From positions 1 to 11,051 of the forward strand of contig JACQGW010000077.1 in NCBI GenBank assembly GCA_016199325.1: a DNA stretch of 11,051 bases, in the 5' to 3' direction. Of the stretch, positions 1 to 5,245 are shown piece after piece. The notes under the pieces are model-generated. The model did no database searches. It was not told the origin of the DNA and saw only the letters and a program-made list of their open reading frames with translations. Origin of the DNA: Chloroflexota bacterium. Lineage in GTDB: Bacteria; Chloroflexota; Dehalococcoidia; JACQGW01. The position numbers and the translations under genes are program-made. How positions within the stretch are numbered: position 1 is the first letter of the stretch; the number at the start of each line of letters is the position of its first letter.

Positions 1-108
1 CCGACGCCCAGCCCCAGCGCCACCCCGTCACCGACGCCGACGCCCAGCCCCAGCGCCACCCCGTCACCGACGCCGACGCCCAGCCCCAGCGCCACCCCGT
101 CGTCGACG
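1..108. repeat. 36-bp tandem repeat encoding a PTPSPSATPSPT linker
   Basis: Three head-to-tail 36-bp units start at 1, 37 and 73. The first two are identical and the third differs only near its end, where TCACCG becomes TCGTCG. Each unit encodes 12 residues in the reading frame of the cupredoxin-like protein. The array begins at the window edge, so more copies are likely upstream. Near-identity at the DNA level suggests recent expansion by slippage or unequal recombination, and copy number may vary between strains. Confidence 0.9.
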
Positions 109-924
109 CCGACGGCAACGCCGACGCCGGTCAGCGCGCCAAACATTGTCATCGTCAATTTTGCCTTCCTGCCCGATGCCATCACGGTTTACGCCGGTGA
201 GGTCGTTCGCTGGGTCAACAGCAGCACGTCAACCACGCACAACGTGACCAGCCCGGGTTGGTGGGATTCAGGGCCGATTGGGCCAGGTGAGAGCTTCAGC
301 CTGGAGTTGCTGACGCCGGGCGTCTACACCTACTACGACTCCCGCCACGCCAACATGACCGGCAGCATCACCGTCCTGGACGTCACGGTCACGCCAACCC
401 CGACGCCGACGGCAACGTCAACCCAAATGCCGACATCGACGCCCGGGGCCGGCACGCCGACGGCGACACCCCAGGCGGCATCGACGAGCATCCCGGTCCA
501 GGGCGGCGTCCTGCGGAGCAACAACGGCGCCGTTCAGGTGAACGTGCCGCCTCTCCCCCGGGGCATCCCCTCGCTGACCCTGGAGTTCAAGCCGCAGCCG
601 ACGCCGGCAGCAGCACCGCCTGCCGCCCAGAAGGTCCTGTTCGCCTTCCAGATCGAGGTGTCGGTTCCCGGCATCGCGTTCGACCAGGACGTCGAGATCA
701 AGGTCCACGTCTCGGCCGACGACCTGGAGGGCGTCGATCCCAACTCCCTCGTCGTCTATCGGGTCCACGCCGACGGCAGATACGAAGCGCTGCCGACGAT
801 GTTCGATCCGGCGACGGGTTACCTGACTGCGAAGATCCGGGGCTTCAGCAGTTTCGCCGTCGTCGTCAAGCACCGGGTCTTCTTGCCGATCCTGCTCAAG
901 ACGTCCCGGCCACCGAGCTGGTAA
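1..924 (+). CDS. Secreted cupredoxin-like protein with Pro/Thr linkers (5' end missing)
   Basis: The frame is open from base 1 to the TAA at 922-924, so 307 C-terminal residues are visible and the true start lies upstream. Residues 1-46 are a Pro/Ser/Thr linker built from a 36-bp repeat. Residues 48-125 look like a plastocyanin/amicyanin fold: an NFAFLPDAITVYAGEVVRW strand pair, a His at residue 80 in TTHNV, and a C-terminal ligand loop with H116 and M119. The position that should be the copper-binding Cys is D113, in exact D-x2-H-x2-M register with amicyanin's C-x2-H-x2-M, so a normal blue-copper site is not expected. A second linker (about 131-162) leads to a beta-rich domain (about 165-287) ending in FSSFAVV, and the tail carries FLPILLK followed by basic and aromatic residues, an ending I associate with exported Chloroflexota proteins. 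Secretion and anchoring are inferred; no signal peptide is visible because the N-terminus is outside. Confidence is high for the gene, moderate for the fold, low for function. Confidence 0.85.
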   Translation, partial: PTPSPSATPSPTPTPSPSATPSPTPTPSPSATPSSTPTATPTPVSAPNIVIVNFAFLPDAITVYAGEVVRWVNSSTSTTHNVTSPGWWDSGPIGPGESFSLELLTPGVYTYYDSRHANMTGSITVLDVTVTPTPTPTATSTQMPTSTPGAGTPTATPQAASTSIPVQGGVLRSNNGAVQVNVPPLPRGIPSLTLEFKPQPTPAAAPPAAQKVLFAFQIEVSVPGIAFDQDVEIKVHVSADDLEGVDPNSLVVYRVHADGRYEALPTMFDPATGYLTAKIRGFSSFAVVVKHRVFLPILLKTSRPPSW

Positions 925-992
925 TGCGACAATGCGCCGCCCTGCCTACAGGCCAGACCTGACTGCATGGATAGTCTCGGGACGCATCATCA

Positions 993-1046
993 TCTTCCTT
1001 GGCGGTCTTGGCGCTCTTGGCGGTTCGTGCTCTCTCGGCACCCTCT
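993..1046 (+). repeat. CTTGGCG-type dispersed repeat, copy A
   Basis: This 54-bp segment contains three spaced TTGGCG units followed by GGTTCGT and a CTCTCTCGGCACC tail. A second copy lies at 2599-2652 in the same orientation, differing by three substitutions and two single-base indels. Copy A sits in the gap before the HAD-fusion gene, which is one reason to reject a translation start upstream of 1071. Its complement reads as the AACCGCCAAGACGCCAAG type of intergenic repeat I recall from many environmental bacterial genomes. Function is unknown. Confidence 0.8.
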
Positions 1047-1070
1047 ATAGCTGAAGCGAGAGGACCTGTG

Positions 1071-2390
1071 ATGCAAGCGAACAGCGTGATCTTCTGGGAC
1101 TTCGACGGCACGCTCGGGTATCGGCCAGCCGGATGGGCGGGCACGCTGGCCGGACTGCTCGCGGAACAGGACCCCGACTGCGGCATCACCACGGAGGACC
1201 TGCGGCCTTTCCTCCAGGAAGGCTTCCCCCGGCACACACCCGACGTGCCACACCTCGAGCTGTGCGATCCCGACAGGTTCTGGCAGCACCTGAAGCCCAT
1301 CTTCGTCAGGGCCTGCACGCAGAACGGCGTCGGCAGCAACATGGCGAATCGTCTGACAGCCGCGATGCGCGACCGGTTGCGGGACGCAAGGACCTACGCA
1401 CTCTACGAGGATACCATTCCAGCGCTGACGGCGCTGTCGGAGATGGGATGGCGCCACAGGATGATAACGAACAACTCAGGAGTCATCGCCATGCTCTTGC
1501 CCCCTTCGGAGACTGCCCGCTTCTATCGAATCTGGTTCGCATTGCTCGCCTACGTCAATCAGCAGCGCGATCTGGTCCCCTCCTTGCCGGCCAGCCCTGA
1601 GGAGAGGAGCGTTTCGCCGGCCGACGCGGTCAAGGTACGCAATGCGCTCTGGGCCGACGACGCGCTGCGAGAGCAGTTCATTGTGGAGAATCCAGCGGGT
1701 CTGCCGCCCGCCGATCTGGCGCTGGTCGCGAGCTGGCGGCATCGCGTGGCCGGCTCGTTCTTCATCCTGCGCTACCTGAAGAAGCACACGGTCTTCCTCT
1801 CGCAGACGACGCCGGCGCATGCCTACGGCGTGCTGGGACTGGTCAGCCCGCTGGAGGAGATTCTTGCCCCGAATCTGCCCATCTACGTGGAGGCCGTCCT
1901 GCTGCCGTTCGAGGGGCAGATCATCTACGACGGCCTCCTGACAGCGCATTCGATCACCTTTGGCCCGGGCATCCGCCGCTCCCTCCAGGAGTCGTACGGC
2001 AACGCGCAGGAGCGCGAAGGCGTCATCACCACGCTGCTCCCGCCAACGGAACACGCGGGTCCGGATGCAGTGCGCGAAGGCCTGCGCGCGCAGAACGCCA
2101 GGGTGCTGGCTGCCTTTCGAAAGGAGCTGACCAGGGCAGGGCTGAGCCCCAGAACCGTGGCGCAGCGCGTCGAGACCGTCGACGCCTTTGCGCGCGACTA
2201 CCTGCTCAGACAGGAGCCTCCTCGCGGATTGCTGGAGCTGACCCCTGCAGACCTCCAGACGTACCTCACGACGTCCGGGCAGGCGGTGAACCGGGTGAGC
2301 TTCAAACGCTTCGGGCGGTTCCTGGCCGAGACGGGGCGACTGGACGCCGACGTCGCGGCAGACCTGGCTGACGTGCTCAAGCAGCGTTGA
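1071..2390 (+). CDS. Chimeric ORF: truncated HAD hydrolase fused to an uncharacterised protein
   Basis: Start chosen at ATG 1071, with GAGAGG at 1058-1063 seven bases upstream; earlier in-frame starts fall inside a dispersed repeat. The 439-residue product opens as a HAD phosphatase: motif I WDFDGTLG (nucleophile D10, acid D12) and motif II MITNN (T133). The HAD motifs III (Lys) and IV (acidic pair) never follow. From M141 the sequence changes to an unrelated family: RFYRIW, NALWADD, ENPAGLPPADLALVASWRHRVAG, a LKKHTVFL strand, LLPFEGQIIYDGLL and FGPGIRRSLQESYG, about residues 141-325. Residues 345-439 are helical, LSPRTVAQRVETVDAFARDYLL followed by TPADLQTYLT, resembling the SAM-like core-binding domain of tyrosine recombinases but without a catalytic domain. 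M141 (base 1491) has its own AGGAG site, so bases 1491-2390 could be an independent 299-residue gene and 1071-1490 a HAD remnant. Phosphatase activity is unlikely. The middle domain is not one I can name. Confidence 0.75.
   Translation: MQANSVIFWDFDGTLGYRPAGWAGTLAGLLAEQDPDCGITTEDLRPFLQEGFPRHTPDVPHLELCDPDRFWQHLKPIFVRACTQNGVGSNMANRLTAAMRDRLRDARTYALYEDTIPALTALSEMGWRHRMITNNSGVIAMLLPPSETARFYRIWFALLAYVNQQRDLVPSLPASPEERSVSPADAVKVRNALWADDALREQFIVENPAGLPPADLALVASWRHRVAGSFFILRYLKKHTVFLSQTTPAHAYGVLGLVSPLEEILAPNLPIYVEAVLLPFEGQIIYDGLLTAHSITFGPGIRRSLQESYGNAQEREGVITTLLPPTEHAGPDAVREGLRAQNARVLAAFRKELTRAGLSPRTVAQRVETVDAFARDYLLRQEPPRGLLELTPADLQTYLTTSGQAVNRVSFKRFGRFLAETGRLDADVAADLADVLKQR
1478..1493 (+). promoter_or_regulatory. 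Internal ribosome binding site and ATG at the fusion junction
   Basis: AGGAG at 1478-1482 is followed after eight bases by ATG 1491, in frame with the larger ORF. This is a better-spaced Shine-Dalgarno than most in the window, and it falls exactly where HAD similarity stops (after T133-N-N). It suggests that the downstream gene kept its own start when the upstream HAD gene was joined to it, and that a 299-residue protein is probably made from here. Confidence 0.6.
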
Positions 2391-2679
2391 GACGACGACT
2401 GAGGCCGCCGGAGCACCCTCGCCACAGGAGACCCGGTAGCGGTGGCGGTGGCTTCCGGCCAGCCCGCTCCCATGTCGCAGATGTACCGCTGTTCGCCTTC
2501 ACCGTGATACAATGATCGGTGAACCGGCCAGCCAACACAGGCGACGCGAGAGCCGCTTGCAGAGGTATTGACCAAGCGAACAACCGACATTCGTATCGTC
2601 TTCCTTGGCGATCTTGGCGTCTTGGCGGTTCGTTCTCTGTCGGCACCGCTCTGAACCGACAGCAGCCGGCGGAGCGCAA
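2391..2679. other. Convergent intergenic gap with repeat and a small dyad
   Basis: The gap separates the converging ends of the HAD-fusion gene and the ArsR/PAS/LuxR regulator. It holds a 54-bp dispersed repeat copy and a perfect 7-bp dyad, TTCACCG (2498-2504) and CGGTGAA (2517-2523), around a TACAAT hexamer at 2508-2513. No T-tract terminator is visible on either strand. The dyad could be a regulatory site or chance; no gene on the plus strand follows it. Confidence 0.4.
2599..2652 (+). repeat. CTTGGCG-type dispersed repeat, copy B
   Basis: This is the second copy of the 54-bp element at 993-1046, in direct orientation about 1.6 kb away. It shares the three TTGGCG units, GGTTCGT and the TCGGCACC tail, with one base missing between units two and three and one added near the end. 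The two copies bracket the HAD-fusion gene, so recombination between them could delete or duplicate it. Confidence 0.8.
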
Positions 2680-3693
2680 CTACTGGAGCAAGCCGGCACG
2701 CGTCGCGACGGCGACAGCTTCCAGGCGGCTATGAGCGCCGAGCTTGGCGAGGAGGCTCTGAACGTGCTTGCGGGCCGTCGAGCGGCCGACGACGAGACGG
2801 GTGGCGATGGCTGCGGTGTCGGCGCCGTCGGCCAGGAGGCCGAGCACCTCCCGCTCGCGTTGAGTCAAGCGCGGGAGATCCGCCGGCGTCTCGACGCGCG
2901 GCGCGGGCGTGGCCTGGCTCACCCCCACCACTCCGGTGACGACCTGCCTGATCTGGGCGACGACGCGCTCGAGGTCGCCGAGGCGCCCGGCGTCGTGGAA
3001 GACGTGGCCGACCAGGCCACCCGGCAACGGCACCAGGCTCACCCCGATCGGGCGCTCCCCGCCCGTCCGGCTGCCGACGGCGAGGGAGAAGCACGTCGGC
3101 GGCAGCCCGGCGGCGGCGAGCTGCATCGGACGGCAGGGGATCTGGCAGACGGATTTCCCGACCGGGTCGTGGCCCGCGAGCACCTCGTGGCAGGAGCGCC
3201 CCACCACGTCACGCGCCCGAAAGCCGAGGAGTGTCTCGGCGCCCGCGTTCCAGAGGAGGATCCGGTACTCGGCGTCGACGACAAAGAAGCCGTCGCCGGT
3301 CCGGGCCATCGCCAGCAGGAGCTCCTGGCCGCCCGCCGACGGCTCACCGGCCGACCGATCGGCGCCGTTGCCGTCAAAGCGCGCCAGCGTCCGACTGAGC
3401 TCCGCGAAGCCCCGCCGATCGAGCGCGTACCACTTGACGCGGCGGTCGGTCTCGTCGGGCCGGCAGGTGACGAAGCCGGCCTGATGGAGCATCCCGAGGT
3501 GGTGGGCGACGAGATTCGGGCGCAGCTCGAGCGCGTCGGCCAGCTCGCCGGCCGTGTACTCCCGCTCGGCCAACAGCATGACGGCGCGCAGCCGAGTCGA
3601 GTGGGCCAACGCCTGGAGCGCGCCGACGAACCCATCGCCAGTCGGCTGCACAGCGTACTCCTTCAACGGCAATTGCCTATCTGTTTCTTGCAT
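2680..3693 (-). CDS. ArsR-HTH / PAS / LuxR-HTH transcriptional regulator
   Basis: This 337-residue cytoplasmic regulator has two different DNA-binding domains around a sensor. Residues 24-98 form an ArsR-like winged helix (HSTRLRAVMLLAE, YTAGELADAL, NLVAHHLGMLHQAGFV). Residues 124-205 form a PAS domain (GFFVVDAEYRILLWNAGAE, GFRARDVVG) with an unusual set of cysteines, C168, C183, C187 and C201, plus C77 in the winged helix. Residues 275-337 form a LuxR/GerE HTH (LTQREREVLGLLADG, STARKHVQSLLAKLGAHSR). There is no receiver domain and no membrane segment. The ligand is unknown; clustered cysteines would allow redox or metal sensing, but that is inference. The start at 3693 has no clear Shine-Dalgarno and is the weakest part of the call. 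TGTTTC/GAAACA half-sites overlap the start codon, so autoregulation is plausible. Neighbours run convergent (HAD fusion) and codirectional (padR, 394 bp upstream). Confidence 0.88.
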   Translation of the reverse strand: MQETDRQLPLKEYAVQPTGDGFVGALQALAHSTRLRAVMLLAEREYTAGELADALELRPNLVAHHLGMLHQAGFVTCRPDETDRRVKWYALDRRGFAELSRTLARFDGNGADRSAGEPSAGGQELLLAMARTGDGFFVVDAEYRILLWNAGAETLLGFRARDVVGRSCHEVLAGHDPVGKSVCQIPCRPMQLAAAGLPPTCFSLAVGSRTGGERPIGVSLVPLPGGLVGHVFHDAGRLGDLERVVAQIRQVVTGVVGVSQATPAPRVETPADLPRLTQREREVLGLLADGADTAAIATRLVVGRSTARKHVQSLLAKLGAHSRLEAVAVATRAGLLQ

Positions 3694-3704
3694 GTTTCAG
3701 AAAC
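3682..3704. promoter_or_regulatory. TGTTTC half-site cluster over the regulator start codon
   Basis: TGTTTC occurs at 3682-3687 and 3693-3698 as a direct repeat with a 5-bp spacer, followed by GAAAC at 3700-3704, which makes GTTTCaGAAAC with the second copy. The cluster straddles the ATG (3691-3693, minus strand) of the ArsR/PAS/LuxR gene. The same hexamers recur 100 bp upstream. This arrangement fits an operator for autoregulation, but no bound protein is known. Confidence 0.4.
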
Positions 3705-3793
3705 CGCTTGACACTTTGCAGCGCCTCGTTATTTCCCCGCCTTGCCAGCAGTCGGGGCGGCCCTCCAGAGTGTCAACCGATTTCCTGCCGAAT

Positions 3794-3826
3794 TTGAAAC
3801 ATGCCCTGTTTCTTTGTTTGTTTCAA
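3794..3826. promoter_or_regulatory. GAAACA/TGTTTC palindromic operator-like site
   Basis: GAAACA (3796-3801) and TGTTTC (3807-3812) form an inverted repeat with a 5-bp spacer. A wider pair, TTGAAAC (3794-3800) and GTTTCAA (3820-3826), is also perfect. The hexamers match those over the start codon of the ArsR/PAS/LuxR gene about 100 bp away, and GAAACATGC is shared by both places. Two such sites could allow looping or cooperative binding by a two-HTH regulator; this is inference. Confidence 0.4.
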
Positions 3827-3845
3827 TCCTCAGCGGCACCAAGCT

Positions 3846-3867
3846 AGCCGGGCACCACATCCCGGCT
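3846..3867. other. Perfect 7-bp hairpin with 8-nt loop
   Basis: AGCCGGG (3846-3852) and CCCGGCT (3861-3867) flank an 8-nt loop. It lies about 220 bp past the padR stop on the padR strand. No T-tract follows in either direction, so a standard intrinsic terminator is not supported; it may be a weak or factor-assisted stop signal, or incidental. Confidence 0.3.
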
Positions 3868-4056
3868 CCGATCTGACGGGAAGAACCGTGCTGCGTCGTT
3901 GTCTTAATCCCACTGCAACCCGCCCCACACCGCGATCGCGCGACCACACTCTACTACAATCGCACCATCGTGTGCAATCCTAGCCGCCCGCGTCCGACAG
4001 CTTCGAATCGACGAGCCGCCTGCTTTCAGGTCCCTGCTTGCCGGTTCTCTGCTGTT

Positions 4057-4085
4057 CCCCAACCAGCAACCCCAACCCCCCAACC
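4057..4085 (-). other. G-rich tract (possible G-quadruplex) just after padR
   Basis: On the minus strand, reading as padR mRNA, G-runs of 6, 4 and 4 plus GG pairs occur between 2 and 31 bases past the stop codon. At least a two-layer G-quadruplex is possible. It could stabilise the mRNA end or pause polymerase, or may simply be a low-complexity intergenic repeat built on CCCCAA units. Confidence 0.35.
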
Positions 4086-4087
4086 TG

Positions 4088-4627
4088 TCAGAGCGGGGTC
4101 GACGGCCTTTCTAGGATGGCCGCGATCTCCTGGCGGGCTCGTCGGAGCACCTCGTGGATCTGGCGCTGTTTGGCGGGATCACGCCACGTCTGCGCGTTGG
4201 TCCGGCTGAACAGTCGGGCGAACTCGCCGAGCTCGCCGAACATCTGGCCGAGCCCCTCCCACGTCCCCGGCCCCATCCACTCCTCGACCCGGCTCCAGAT
4301 GTCGTCGACCGTCGGCTTCCGCTCGGCGTGGAACTGCCGGCCTGCCTCGGTCAGCCGGTAGATCTTGCGGCCGTCCACGGTCGTCGCCTCGACGTAGCCG
4401 AGGTCTTCAAGCATCTGGAGGGTGGGATAGACGGCGCCGGGGCTCGGCGCGTAGAAGCCGCCGAACCGCTCCTCCAGCTCACGAATGATCTCATACCCGT
4501 GCCGCGGCTTCTCGGCGAGCAGATCGAGGATGACGAACTTGAGATCGCCGCGCTCGAACATCGACCCGAACCCCCGGCCGTGCCGCCGCCGTCCGAACTG
4601 GAACGAGAACTCCCCACCCGGCCACAT
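4088..4627 (-). CDS. PadR-family transcriptional regulator
   Basis: Start chosen at ATG 4627 (CAT 4625-4627) because GGAGG lies seven bases upstream (4635-4639); an in-frame ATG at 4693 would place the operator inside the coding region. The 179-residue product has a Gly/Arg/Phe-rich head (residues 1-22), then a PadR winged helix at about 25-100: GDLKFVILDLLAEKPRHGYE, FYAPSPGAVYPTLQMLEDLG and GRKIYRLTEAG, the family's hallmark sequences. Residues 104-179 are helical and would form the dimerisation arm. PadR proteins are usually local repressors released by a small ligand; E. coli YqjI of this family answers to metal, but no metal site can be assigned here. It diverges from a 98-residue unknown gene across a 128-bp gap that holds a strong palindrome over its own promoter, so autorepression is likely and control of the divergent gene possible. 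Confidence 0.92.
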   Translation of the reverse strand: MWPGGEFSFQFGRRRHGRGFGSMFERGDLKFVILDLLAEKPRHGYEIIRELEERFGGFYAPSPGAVYPTLQMLEDLGYVEATTVDGRKIYRLTEAGRQFHAERKPTVDDIWSRVEEWMGPGTWEGLGQMFGELGEFARLFSRTNAQTWRDPAKQRQIHEVLRRARQEIAAILERPSTPL

Positions 4628-4646
4628 GACGGAACCTCCCTCTCGA

Positions 4647-4676
4647 CTATCGTGATATATCGCGATAGTACGATAA
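4647..4676. promoter_or_regulatory. PadR operator candidate: 22-bp near-perfect palindrome
   Basis: Two 10-bp units, TATCGTGATA (4648-4657) and TATCGCGATA (4658-4667), stand in tandem; with flanking C and G they make a 22-bp palindrome (4647-4668) with only one mismatched pair (T4653/G4662). A further half-site CGATAA follows at 4671-4676. The palindrome covers the predicted transcription start of padR, the classic place for a repressor. Confidence 0.65.
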
Positions 4677-4698
4677 CACGACCTGGCCTGCACGTCAA
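4670..4698 (-). promoter_or_regulatory. Predicted sigma-70-type promoter of padR
   Basis: On the minus strand, -35 TTGACG (plus-strand 4693-4698, 5/6 match) and -10 TATCGT (4670-4675, 4/6) are separated by exactly 17 bp. Transcription would start near 4663, inside the palindrome, leaving a leader of about 36 bases that contains the GGAGG ribosome site. Confidence 0.55.
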
Positions 4699-4755
4699 GT
4701 GGTAGGACTCGCCTCTCGCCGGTCTGGCACGGCTCCTGCTTCTGGGAGCAACGCT

Positions 4756-5052
4756 ATGGCACTCAAGCTGCGTTGGCAGACTCCCTGGTCCGAGGCCGAA
4801 GCGCGTGCGCAGCTCCTGCGGGCGATCGGCCCCGCCGGGCTGGACCTCCCGGAGGCCCCGGCGCCCGACACGGAGGCGGTCGCCTTCCGGCTGGGCAACG
4901 CCGTCGTCGTCGCCCACCTGGAGACCTCGCCCAATGGGAGCGACATCCGCCTGGAGGCCGAGACCTGGGATCCCCGCCTCCTCGAGCTCGAGCACTGGCT
5001 GAGCCCGCCGCCACCCGAAGCGCCACCCGAGGCACCCTTCGCCCGACCCTAG
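4756..5052 (+). CDS. 98-residue protein of unknown function, divergent from padR
   Basis: Start chosen at ATG 4756, with GGGAG at 4744-4748 seven bases upstream; an upstream in-frame start at 4699 has no ribosome site and would put part of the regulatory gap into protein. The product is small, acidic and soluble with no signal or membrane helix. It has a helical front (SEAEARAQLLRAIG), a central strand pair (EAVAFRLGNAVVVAHLE) and a Pro/Glu-rich tail. I do not recognise the family. Sharing a 128-bp control region with a PadR regulator makes it a candidate PadR target. The stop TAG at 5050-5052 is followed 13 bases later by a long inverted repeat. Confidence 0.65.
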   Translation: MALKLRWQTPWSEAEARAQLLRAIGPAGLDLPEAPAPDTEAVAFRLGNAVVVAHLETSPNGSDIRLEAETWDPRLLELEHWLSPPPPEAPPEAPFARP

Positions 5053-5065
5053 GAGCGCCTGACGA

Positions 5066-5166
5066 AACCGCAGAGGCGCAGAGAACGCAGAGAAGATCGC
5101 CGAGGAATAGCGCTCCTGTTCGTCTTTTCTTTGCGTCCTCTCTGCGTCCTCTGCGTCTCTGCGGTT
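5066..5166. repeat. GCAGAG-type inverted-repeat element (28-bp arms)
   Basis: The left arm (5066-5093) and right arm (5139-5166) are reverse complements at 26 of 28 positions, around a 45-bp centre. Each arm is itself made of repeated CGCAGAG units. One of the two mismatches would be a G-U pair in RNA, so a long hairpin would form in transcripts. It lies between the 98-residue gene and the P1B ATPase promoter and could act as a terminator or insulator. It resembles GCAGAGACGCAGAG intergenic repeats I recall from other environmental genomes. No transposase is linked to it. Confidence 0.85.
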
Positions 5167-5208
5167 GGCGCTGCCAGGTGTTCCAAGGCTGCGGGGCGGC
5201 CCGCACGC

Positions 5209-5237
5209 TTGACTTGACCCGCTCCTGGCCCTACACT
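5209..5237 (+). promoter_or_regulatory. Promoter of the P1B ATPase, probably giving a leaderless mRNA
   Basis: -35 TTGACT (5209-5214, 5/6) and -10 TACACT (5232-5237, 4/6) are 17 bp apart. The ATG at 5246 is only eight bases past the -10, so the transcript should begin at or within a few bases of the start codon. No Shine-Dalgarno sequence lies before that ATG, which agrees. Confidence 0.6.
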
Positions 5238-5245
5238 CGCACCGC

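Larger units (their letters stand above)
3694..4087. other. 394-bp intergenic region between two minus-strand regulator genes
   Basis: No convincing gene lies here. It holds TGTTTC/GAAACA sites near 3694-3826, an 8-bp inverted repeat TTGACACT (3708-3715) / AGTGTCAA (3769-3776), a 7-bp hairpin at 3846-3867, the palindrome CGCGATCGCG (3931-3940) and a C-rich stretch at 4057-4085 just after the padR stop. The promoter of the ArsR/PAS/LuxR gene must lie here, but I could not pick a convincing -35/-10 pair for it. Confidence 0.5.

Noticed and set aside
999..1070. Earlier in-frame start for the HAD-fusion gene
   Set aside because: The added residues come from a dispersed repeat and there is no ribosome site; ATG 1071 has GAGAGG at a proper distance.
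2420..2447. CGCCAC/GTGGCG hairpin as a terminator of the HAD-fusion gene
   Set aside because: Only six pairs, a 16-nt loop and no T-tract.
2605..3711. Plus-strand open frame of 368 codons over the ArsR/PAS/LuxR gene
   Set aside because: The minus strand carries three clear domains; the plus-strand product is low-complexity Arg/Ala/Gly sequence.
3931..3940. CGCGATCGCG palindrome, containing the HIP1 octamer
   Set aside because: A single occurrence in this GC-rich window gives no evidence of a HIP1-like system.
4628..4693. Upstream ATG for padR at 4693
   Set aside because: It would translate through the promoter and palindrome; ATG 4627 has a strong GGAGG.
5066..5166. CRISPR-like repeat
   Set aside because: The arms are inverted, not spaced direct repeats, and no spacers or cas genes are present.
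5209..5237. MerR/CueR-type promoter for the P1B ATPase
   Set aside because: The spacer is 17 bp rather than the 19-20 bp of MerR-controlled promoters, and no matching dyad lies in the spacer.
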